Assembly: GCA_002336845.1 (NCBI GenBank)
Contig: DDEX01000030.1
Span: forward strand, 942 to 28,730
Direction of reading: 5' to 3'
Source of the DNA: Rhodobacteraceae bacterium UBA1943
GTDB lineage: Bacteria > Pseudomonadota > Alphaproteobacteria > Rhodobacterales > Rhodobacteraceae
Length of the DNA: 27,789 bases
Positions 22,012-27,789 of the stretch are shown here, piece after piece. The notes below the pieces were generated by a model. It did no database searches, had not been told where the DNA came from, and saw only the letters and a program-made list of their open reading frames with translations. Position 1 is the first letter of the stretch, and every line of letters begins with the position of its first letter. A program made the position numbers and the translations under genes.

Positions 22012-22809
22012 TCAGGGGGCAGCGCCCCCTGTCGCCAGCCGGGCGAACAGCGCCGCCAGCCGCTTTGCCTCATCGGCAATACCCCAGGGCGCGTTGACGA
22101 TGAACATGCCGGTGCCGATCATCTTGTGGCCGTCTTTCGCGGGGGGAAAATGCAGTTCCTGCCGGAACGCATCGGGGAAGGCCTCGGTCAACGCCCGCAG
22201 CATCGGGCCATGCGCGCCCGAGGTCAGCAAGGGATACCACAGCGCCAGAATGCCCACATTCCACTTACGCGCCAGTTGCACCATGACCTTGGGAACGCTG
22301 TCATAATCCGCCTTCACCTCATAAGGCGGGTCGATCAACAAAAGGCCCCGGCGCGGGCTGGGCGGCGTGATGGCCATGGCCAGCTCCAACCCGTCGCGTT
22401 TTTGGATATGGGCACCCCAGTCGCCCAACGTGGCGACCAGCGCGGCATGTTCCTGCGGATGCAGTTCGGCAAGGTGCATCGTGTCCTGCTCACGCAGGCT
22501 CATCGCCGCGACGAGGGGCGAGCCGGGATAGGCCGTGGCACCATAGCGGGCACGCACCGCCTCCAGAGTGGTGCGATAAGGGTGGCGGCGGTCGAACAGC
22601 GGCTCGGCAAGGGTTACCCCTGCCGCCGCCTCGCCGGTTTTCAGCGCCTCTTGCCCGGCAAGGTCATAAAGACCCCGGCCGGCATGGGTTTCGATATAGG
22701 ACAGCGGTTTGTCCTTTTGGGTCAGGTAGTCCAGCATCCAGGCCAAAAGCGCGTGCTTTTGAACATCTGCCAGATTTCCGGCGTGATAGGCGTGTTGATA
22801 GGACAGCAT
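22012..22809 (-). CDS. rlmJ: 23S rRNA (adenine(2030)-N6)-methyltransferase
   Basis: This is a SAM-dependent methyltransferase that modifies A2030 of 23S rRNA. The 265-residue protein opens MLSYQHAYHAGNLADVQKH, the family hallmark, followed by the SAM-site THAGRGLYDL and the catalytic DPPYE motif (residues 160-164). The ATG at 22809 is chosen because a longer frame (start 22905) would run through a nested palindrome. The C-terminal codons are themselves part of a perfect hairpin that may be the gene's terminator. It is transcribed after epmA on the same strand, with the nested palindrome between. Confidence 0.94.
   Translation of the reverse strand: MLSYQHAYHAGNLADVQKHALLAWMLDYLTQKDKPLSYIETHAGRGLYDLAGQEALKTGEAAAGVTLAEPLFDRRHPYRTTLEAVRARYGATAYPGSPLVAAMSLREQDTMHLAELHPQEHAALVATLGDWGAHIQKRDGLELAMAITPPSPRRGLLLIDPPYEVKADYDSVPKVMVQLARKWNVGILALWYPLLTSGAHGPMLRALTEAFPDAFRQELHFPPAKDGHKMIGTGMFIVNAPWGIADEAKRLAALFARLATGGAAP
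22013..22031. terminator. hairpin overlapping the rlmJ stop, repeat-like tail
   Basis: CAGGGGGC (22013-22020) and GCCCCCTG (22024-22031) form perfect 8-base arms around AGC, spanning the last rlmJ codons and stop. On the minus strand it is followed by GACCCCCGGGATATTTCCGC and then CAAGATGAAG, a string I associate with a frequent intergenic repeat in Rhodobacteraceae. A role as terminator is probable; the repeat status is recollection. Confidence 0.5.
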
Positions 22810-22847
22810 GGAACGGGCGTAACCGGGATTTGCAGGTTGGGCAATGT

Positions 22848-22913
22848 GATGGTGCGTGAAATCACGCACCCTACGGGGCATCAAAGGTAGGGTGCGTGAT
22901 TTCACGCACCATC
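22848..22913. repeat. 27-bp-arm nested palindrome between epmA and rlmJ
   Basis: Perfect 27-base arms (22848-22874 and 22887-22913) flank 12 bases. Each arm is itself nearly a full palindrome of GGTGCGTGA and TCACGCACC plus a GTAGG/CCTAC end. The DNA can thus form one long hairpin or two short ones. The right arm ends 3 bases before the epmA stop codon. It resembles REP/MITE-type elements whose cores read GTAGGGTGCGT, and probably terminates epmA. Confidence 0.85.
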
Positions 22914-22916
22914 GTC

Positions 22917-23951
22917 TTACGGCACCGGGGCCCAGATCACATCGTCAATTCTGGGTGCGCCGGTTGCCAGCATCACCAGCCGGTCAAACCCCAGCGCGAT
23001 GCCGCTGGCGGCGGGCATATGGGCAAGGGCGGCAAGAAAATCCTCATCAATCGGATAGGTCTCGCCATAGACGCGGGCCTTCTCGGCCATTTCGGCCTCG
23101 AACCGCAGGCGCTGTTCGGCGGGGTTGGTCAATTCGCCAAAGCCGTTGGCCAGTTCCACCCCGCAGGCATAAACCTCAAACCGCTCTGCCACGCGGGGGT
23201 CATCGGGCGTGCGGCGGGCCAGCGCCGCCTCTGCCGCCGGATAGCGGTCAAGGATGGTCACTCGGCCCATGCCCAGATGGGGTTCCACCCGGTCCACCAG
23301 CACGCGGGAAAGAAGGTCGGACCATGTGTCCCCGTCGCGTACCGTAATGCCCACCGCAGAGACCTGCGCGGCCAGCGCGTCGCGGTCGGGCGTGCCATCG
23401 GGGGCGATGGTGGCCAGCAGGTCAATTCCGGCATGGCGCGAAAACCCCTCAGCGACCGAAAGCCGTTCAGGATCCAGCATGGGATCACAGTCGCGCCCGC
23501 GGAAACGCAGCCGACCGGCGCCCGTTGCCTCAACCGCCAGCCTCAGGAAGGCCATTGTGTCTTCCATCAGCACCTCATAGCCTTCGCCCACCCGATACCA
23601 TTCCAGCATGGTGAATTCGGGCGAATGCAGCGCACCCCTCTCTCGGTTGCGCCAGACGTGGGCAAAAGAGGCGATCCGGGTTTCCCCTGCCGCCAGCAGT
23701 TTCTTCATCGCAAATTCGGGTGAGGTGTGCAGATACATCCGCCGAACGGTGCCGTCCTCGGTCAGCGCTTCGGTGCCAAAGGCGTGCAGATGCGCCTCGT
23801 TGCCCGGCGAGATCGCCAGCGCCGCCGGGTCCACCTCGGTGAAATCGCGCCCCGCCAGCCACGCCCGGATGCCCGCCTGAATGCGGTTGCGGGCCAGAAG
23901 AAGCGGCCTGCGGTCGGCGTGGCGATCCTTGTTCCACCAGCTTGTCGTCAT
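22917..23951 (-). CDS. epmA: elongation factor P-(R)-beta-lysine ligase
   Basis: This is a LysRS-like class II synthetase (EpmA/PoxA/GenX) that attaches (R)-beta-lysine to a conserved lysine of EF-P. The 344-residue protein lacks the tRNA-binding N-terminal domain of true LysRS. Class II motifs are present: LHTSPEFAMKKLLAAG, FAHVWRNRERGALHSPEFTM with LEWYR, VELANGFGELTNPAEQ, and the terminal ASGIALGFDRLVML. The ATG at 23951 follows an AAAGG site; a longer frame from 23984 is less likely. It is divergent from efp with a 104-base shared promoter region, a natural enzyme-substrate pairing. The second enzyme, EpmB, is not in the window. Confidence 0.94.
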   Translation of the reverse strand: MTTSWWNKDRHADRRPLLLARNRIQAGIRAWLAGRDFTEVDPAALAISPGNEAHLHAFGTEALTEDGTVRRMYLHTSPEFAMKKLLAAGETRIASFAHVWRNRERGALHSPEFTMLEWYRVGEGYEVLMEDTMAFLRLAVEATGAGRLRFRGRDCDPMLDPERLSVAEGFSRHAGIDLLATIAPDGTPDRDALAAQVSAVGITVRDGDTWSDLLSRVLVDRVEPHLGMGRVTILDRYPAAEAALARRTPDDPRVAERFEVYACGVELANGFGELTNPAEQRLRFEAEMAEKARVYGETYPIDEDFLAALAHMPAASGIALGFDRLVMLATGAPRIDDVIWAPVP

Positions 23952-24055
23952 GTTTTCTGCCTTTCGGCTGGAAATCCGGGCCAAGATGCGCTAGGCGCGC
24001 ATCCAATCGCGCGTCCCATTAGGACGGCGGACCGAAAACCACAAGGAATGCACCC

Positions 24056-24622
24056 GTGAAAGTCATCGCCTCGTCCCTGCGCAAGGGCAATGTCGTCGAG
24101 ATGGACGGCAAGCTCTACGTCGTCCTGTTGGCCGAAACCTATCGCCCCGGCAAGGGCACACCCACCACCAGCGTGGACATGCGCCGCATCGCCGACGGGG
24201 TGAAGGTGTCGGAACGCTGGAAAACCACCGATCAGGTCGAAAAGGCCACGGTGGACGAGCGCGACTATGACTTCCTGTACGAGGACGGCGAAGGCTTCCA
24301 CTTCATGCAGCCGGAATCCTACGAACAGGTCGTGGTGACCGAGGACGTGATGGGCGGCAACAAGCCCTACCTTCAGGAAGGGATGCGCTGCTATCTGAAA
24401 ACCTTTGACGGCGTTCCGATCGCCATCGAAGTGCCGCAGAAGATCACCGTGGAAATCGCCGAGACCGAGCCTGTGGTGAAGGGGCAGACCGCCTCGTCCA
24501 GCTACAAGCCCGCAATGACCTCGAACGGCCTGCGCATCATGGTACCGCCGCATATCGGGCCGGGCACCCGCATCGTCATCAACACCGATGACGACAGCTA
24601 TGTGGAACGCGCCAAGGATTGA
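24056..24622 (+). CDS. efp: elongation factor P
   Basis: EF-P relieves ribosome stalling at polyproline. The protein has 188 residues, of normal length, with a KOW-like N-terminal domain and two OB domains. The modification loop reads YRPGKGTPTTSVDMRR with K33 at the tip, the position lysylated by EpmA, encoded divergently. The C-terminal signature TASSSYKPAMTSNGLRIMVP is present. The start codon is GTG at 24056, preceded by AAGGA nine bases upstream; the nearby ATG at 24048 is out of frame. A perfect palindrome (24632-24645) and a terminator follow. Confidence 0.97.
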   Translation: MKVIASSLRKGNVVEMDGKLYVVLLAETYRPGKGTPTTSVDMRRIADGVKVSERWKTTDQVEKATVDERDYDFLYEDGEGFHFMQPESYEQVVVTEDVMGGNKPYLQEGMRCYLKTFDGVPIAIEVPQKITVEIAETEPVVKGQTASSSYKPAMTSNGLRIMVPPHIGPGTRIVINTDDDSYVERAKD

Positions 24623-24655
24623 TCTGGCGTTTCGCGGATCCGCGAGCTTGCCATA

Positions 24656-24685
24656 CCCCCGGTGCCGCAAGGCGCCGGGGGTTTT
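24656..24685 (+). terminator. intrinsic terminator of efp
   Basis: Eleven-base arms (24656-24666 and 24671-24681) with one mismatch and a GCAA tetraloop are followed by TTTT. A separate 14-base perfect palindrome (TCGCGGATCCGCGA, 24632-24645) lies between the efp stop and this hairpin. Confidence 0.88.
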
Positions 24686-24763
24686 CCTTGCCGGTGTCAG
24701 GCGCGAAATCTGGCGTAAGATACCAAGGTTGCGCCCTGCCTTGGCCGCGTTCGGGGGAGCGTT

Positions 24764-25255
24764 CTACTTGCCGCGCAAGCAGGAACCGCCATCAACCGCC
24801 ATGATACCTTTCGGCCGATAGTTCGCCACCGCCGTCCGCGCGGCAAGGCCGATCAGACAGGCCAGCTCATCCTCTCGGTCGGCATTCGGCGTCATCAGAC
24901 TGGCCCGCACCCCGAACACCGGAGTGCCGTCGATGGGCAGGTTGGTCTCGGCCGGAGAAATGCCGACCGTGACCGACAGGGTATAAAGCCATTCCTTGCC
25001 TTGCGCGGTCTTGACCCATTTGCCCACATCGCTTTCGGGCACCACATTCACCACCACATCCGCGCCGGGGCCATTTTTGTTGCGCATTCCCGACTGCCGC
25101 AGCGCCTTGGTCAAGGGCGGCACGAGGTATTCGCCATAGCCCGAGGAATATTGCGAGGAGGAAAGCTCGATGATGTAGCTTTTGCCGTCCAGCGGCGAGG
25201 CTGCGGCGGGCAGGGGGAGGAGCAGGGCGAGAACGAGGGGCAGGGCGCTACGCAT
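24764..25255 (-). CDS. secreted protein of unknown function
   Basis: This is a 163-residue protein with a clear signal peptide (MRSALPLVLALLLPLPAAAS, cleavage after the Ala run). The mature part begins PLDGKSYIIELSSSQYSSGY, then has VVVNVVPESDVGKWV and WLYTLSVTVGIS. It ends with two cysteines (C131 in ELACLIG, C160 in GGSCLRG) that may pair. The alternating strand pattern suggests a small beta-rich periplasmic protein. I recognise no named family. It stands alone on the minus strand, convergent with efp. Confidence 0.75.
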   Translation of the reverse strand: MRSALPLVLALLLPLPAAASPLDGKSYIIELSSSQYSSGYGEYLVPPLTKALRQSGMRNKNGPGADVVVNVVPESDVGKWVKTAQGKEWLYTLSVTVGISPAETNLPIDGTPVFGVRASLMTPNADREDELACLIGLAARTAVANYRPKGIMAVDGGSCLRGK

Positions 25256-25538
25256 GGAGATGATCCTGCGTTGGGATCAGGTCAGCTAACCCTTACGGCT
25301 GGTTTTTCGCAAGACGGTTGGGTCGGCGCAGAATTTCGGCGATATGACGAAATTCTGCTGCGTCCGCCCCCCGGGCGGCGGACGCATTCGCGCCCACCGG
25401 GGCGGCCCCATCAGAATTTGGAACCCGCTAGGCCAGCGGAAAACCCCTTGGCCTGCGGCTTGCGCCTTCGGCCAACACCGCGGGCGTCTTGCCACTGGCA
25501 AGTCGCCTTGTCGCGGCGAGGCCTTCACCCAACGGTTT
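25256..25538. other. non-coding region with an array of inverted repeats
   Basis: No convincing gene is seen in these 283 bases; frames open here have no ribosome site or family feature. The interval holds successive inverted repeats: 11-base arms (25328-25338/25348-25358), immediately 10-base arms (25359-25368/25377-25386), 6-base arms (25448-25453/25470-25475), a 7-base-arm palindrome (25488-25502), and 5-base arms (25503-25507/25515-25519). It could be a structured RNA, clustered terminators, or a composite of dispersed intergenic repeats. Confidence 0.6.
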
Positions 25539-26177
25539 TCACGGTGCGTCAGTGCATCCAGCCGACTCCCCCACACCCAAAACCATGAAGACAAATCTTG
25601 AGCCGCTAGGAGACGGAGGTTCATATTCTTTGACGGAAATATCTCTTATGGTCAGTGCAAAAGTCGCAGGAGTGCCATCTGGTGTTTTGAATGTCCCGAC
25701 TTTCCAGAACACCGTATCCTTTGTTGCGGGTTCCTCCGGCTTACCCGAGCATTTCGATCTTTCCATAACGCCCGGCGTTCCATTTAGCCAATCGTCGAAG
25801 GATTTAGCTATTCCATCAACTTCTGACCGATAATGGAGGGTCGTACTGAAGTCGTCCACTTTGCCAAATGTTCGGAGCGATGAACCGTCCTCAGAGAGGT
25901 ACGCAACTGCGGAAACGGTTTGGATACCAGGTTTCGCAGCCATAACGGCCATAAGGCTTTGATCATCCGCAAGGAACGATCCTTTGAACGCCCCGGCGTC
26001 CTCACCCAGTTCAGACATTCCAGCCAGGTCGAACGGCTGCCCCGCCATGGTCGTTTTTACAAAGCGGTCAAAGAACTGATCGTAAAAGGGGTTGTCGGCC
26101 TTTGCGTGTCCACAAAGGAAAACTGCACTGATGACGGCAAGTGCCGTGAGTTTCAAGATTGAGCGGAAAAGGCCCAT
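25539..26177 (-). CDS. secreted protein of unknown function, lower GC than its neighbours
   Basis: This is a 212-residue protein with a signal peptide ending near GHAKA (about residue 28), so it is probably periplasmic. The mature part is acidic and mixed, with DQFFDRFVKTTMAGQPFDLA, a central SVDG/VAYLSEDGSSLRTFG region, and cysteines in SKCSGKP and SAGCTDAP near the end. I recognise no family. A hand count over 25621-25800 gives 87 G+C of 180 (48%), well below the roughly 60-65% of neighbours. It starts 5 bases beyond the pyrG stop with a GAAGG site (a GTG at 26186 overlaps pyrG and is less likely). Composition and lack of relatives suggest acquisition, though it may simply evolve fast. Confidence 0.7.
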   Translation of the reverse strand: MGLFRSILKLTALAVISAVFLCGHAKADNPFYDQFFDRFVKTTMAGQPFDLAGMSELGEDAGAFKGSFLADDQSLMAVMAAKPGIQTVSAVAYLSEDGSSLRTFGKVDDFSTTLHYRSEVDGIAKSFDDWLNGTPGVMERSKCSGKPEEPATKDTVFWKVGTFKTPDGTPATFALTIRDISVKEYEPPSPSGSRFVFMVLGVGESAGCTDAP

Positions 26178-26182
26178 TGCCT

Positions 26183-27789
26183 TCACACCAACCGTTCCCC
26201 GTCCTTCGCCGCCCTGACAAAATCCGCAAACAGCGGATGCGGGGCGAAGGGTTTGCTTTTCAGCTCGGGGTGGAATTGCACGCCGATGAACCAGGGGTGG
26301 TCTTTCACCTCAACGATCTCGGGGAGCCGCCCGTCGGGGCTCATGCCGGAAAAGATCAGGCCGCATTTCTCAAGCTGATCGCGATACTGGATGTCCACCT
26401 CATAGCGGTGGCGGTGGCGTTCCTCGATGGTCGTCGCGTGATAGACCTGCGAGACCCTGGAGCCTTCCTTCAACAGCGCGGTATAGGCGCCAAGGCGCAT
26501 GGTGCCGCCCTTGTCGTCATCGGCCTTGCGGCGCACGGTGTGGTTGCCCTGCACCCATTCTTTCAGGTGGTAAACCACGGGCGTAAACCGCTTTTCGCCG
26601 GACTCGTGGTCAAACTCCTCGGACCCTGCGTTCTTCACGCCCACAAGGTTGCGCGCGGCCTCGATCACCGCCATCTGCATCCCCAGACAGATGCCCAGAT
26701 AGGGCACCTTTTTCTCGCGGGCAAAGGTGGCAGCCTTGATCTTGCCTTCAGTGCCGCGCTCACCAAAGCCGCCGGGCACCAGAATGGCGTGGAAGTTTTC
26801 AAGGTAGGGCGCCGGGTCTTCGCGTTCAAAAATCTCGGCGTCGATCCATTCGGCGCGCACCTTGACACGGTTCGCCATGCCGCCATGGGTCAGCGCCTCG
26901 GCGATCGACTTATAGGCATCCTCAAGCTGGGTGTATTTGCCGACGATGGCCACCTTCACCTCGCCCTCGGCGTTGGTCAGACGGTCCATCACGTCTTCCC
27001 AGCGCGACAGGTTCGGCCGCGGCGCGGGGGTGATGCCAAAGGCATCCAGCACCGCCTGATCAAGGCCCGCGCGGTGATAGGCCAGCGGCGCCTCATAAAT
27101 GGTTTTCAGGTCATAGGCAGGTACCACCGCCTCTTTGCGCACGTTGCAGAACAGGGCGATCTTTTCCAGCTCGCGCTCGGGGATCGGGTGTTCGCTGCGG
27201 CAGACGAGGACATCGGGGGCAAGGCCGATGGATTGTAGTTCCTTGACCGAATGCTGGGTGGGCTTGGTCTTCAACTCACCGCTGGCCGACAGGTACGGGA
27301 GCAGCGTCAGGTGCATCAGGATCGATTGGCCGCGCGGACGTTCGTGGATGAACTGGCGGATGGATTCGAAGAACGGCAGCCCTTCGATGTCGCCCACCGT
27401 GCCGCCGATTTCGCACAGCATGAAATCAACCTCATCTTCGCCGATGTGCAGGAAGTCCTTGATTTCATTGGTGACGTGGGGAATGACCTGAATGGTCTTG
27501 CCCAGATAGGTGCCCTTGCGTTCCTTTTCCAGCACGTTGGAATAGATGCGACCCGAAGAGATGGAGTCGGTCTGGCGGGCATGAACGCCGGTGAAACGCT
27601 CGTAATGGCCAAGGTCCAGGTCGGTTTCCGCGCCGTCATCGGTGACGAACACCTCGCCATGTTCAAACGGGCTCATCGTGCCGGGATCGACGTTGAGGTA
27701 GGGGTCCAGTTTGCGCAGGCGGACGGTATAGCCACGGGCCTGCAACAGTGCGCCAAGGGCCGCGGACGCAAGACCCTTGCCCAGCGACG
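26183..27789 (-). CDS. pyrG: CTP synthase, N-terminus outside window
   Basis: This cytoplasmic enzyme makes CTP from UTP, ATP and glutamine. About 535 residues are visible, lacking only around a dozen at the N-terminus, which lie beyond 27789. The reading frame is open to the edge, with the P-loop part SLGKGLASAALGALLQARGY. The synthase domain follows with KLDPYLNVDPGTMSPFEHGE, FVTDDGAETDLDLGHYERF and CEIGGTVGDIEG. The class I glutamine amidotransferase domain has the nucleophile Cys in LGICLGMQMAVIEAARN and the His/Glu pair in GVQFHPELKSKP. An internal TTG at 27745 is not the start. The low-GC secreted-protein gene follows directly. Confidence 0.97.
   Translation of the reverse strand, partial: SLGKGLASAALGALLQARGYTVRLRKLDPYLNVDPGTMSPFEHGEVFVTDDGAETDLDLGHYERFTGVHARQTDSISSGRIYSNVLEKERKGTYLGKTIQVIPHVTNEIKDFLHIGEDEVDFMLCEIGGTVGDIEGLPFFESIRQFIHERPRGQSILMHLTLLPYLSASGELKTKPTQHSVKELQSIGLAPDVLVCRSEHPIPERELEKIALFCNVRKEAVVPAYDLKTIYEAPLAYHRAGLDQAVLDAFGITPAPRPNLSRWEDVMDRLTNAEGEVKVAIVGKYTQLEDAYKSIAEALTHGGMANRVKVRAEWIDAEIFEREDPAPYLENFHAILVPGGFGERGTEGKIKAATFAREKKVPYLGICLGMQMAVIEAARNLVGVKNAGSEEFDHESGEKRFTPVVYHLKEWVQGNHTVRRKADDDKGGTMRLGAYTALLKEGSRVSQVYHATTIEERHRHRYEVDIQYRDQLEKCGLIFSGMSPDGRLPEIVEVKDHPWFIGVQFHPELKSKPFAPHPLFADFVRAAKDGERLV

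Noticed and set aside
25329..25519. CRISPR array
   Set aside because: The repeats are different inverted repeats, not regularly spaced copies of one direct repeat.
25286..25624. Minus-strand frame in the region beside the low-GC gene
   Set aside because: It runs through the inverted-repeat array, lacks a ribosome site and overlaps the C-terminus of the adjacent gene; more likely non-coding.

Overview
The window looks like chromosomal DNA of an alphaproteobacterium, most likely a member of the Rhodobacteraceae (Rhodobacter/Gemmobacter/Tabrizicola-like). The grounds are high GC, frequent 4-base ATGA overlaps, and several proteins of a type I associate with that family: DUF3422, DUF2852, a leucyl/arginyl-tRNA-protein transferase, and an E. 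coli-like two-gene PntAB. I see no tRNA, rRNA, CRISPR array, transposase or phage gene. Almost all genes belong to ordinary families, so the unusual material lies in regulatory cassettes and intergenic structures.

Layout. 1-1137 (minus): small and large permease subunits of a TRAP transporter, the large one cut by the window edge. 1255-2474 (minus): a VOC protein overlapping bpt. 2617-3922 (plus): a CDF zinc exporter followed by its likely SmtB-type ArsR sensor, behind an AT-rich operator-like dyad. 3984-5998 (minus): a DUF2852 protein, a YbaK-type deacylase and an L,D-transpeptidase lipoprotein. 6109-8331 (minus): kynA and kynU, with two A/T-rich hairpins between them. 8518-12151 (plus): a small membrane methyltransferase, pntA and pntB, closed by a strong bidirectional terminator.

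12212-14305 (minus) is a five-gene cassette: a secreted four-EF-hand protein, a small secreted repeat protein, an ECF sigma factor, a short zinc-motif-free anti-sigma-like membrane protein, and a CnrX-like periplasmic sensor. Gene order and overlaps suggest one envelope-sensing system, and this is the best candidate here for something poorly described. 14460-15758 (plus) encodes a DUF3422 membrane protein. 15805-20593 (minus) holds a polar amino-acid ABC transporter (ATPase, binding protein, two permeases) followed by a gamma-glutamylpolyamine-synthetase-like glutamine synthetase. Nearly identical palindromes precede the transporter operon and the synthetase, so one regulator may control uptake and first-step catabolism.

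20695-22809 (minus): an orphan PhnD-like binding protein, a TerB-like protein and rlmJ. 22917-24622: epmA and efp, a divergent pair made of the EF-P lysine ligase and its substrate. A 27-bp-arm nested palindrome lies between epmA and rlmJ. 24764-25255 (minus) encodes a secreted protein of unknown function. 25256-25538 is non-coding and packed with inverted repeats. 25539-26177 (minus) is a secreted protein of clearly lower GC, directly downstream of pyrG (26183 to the window end), which lacks only its first dozen or so residues.
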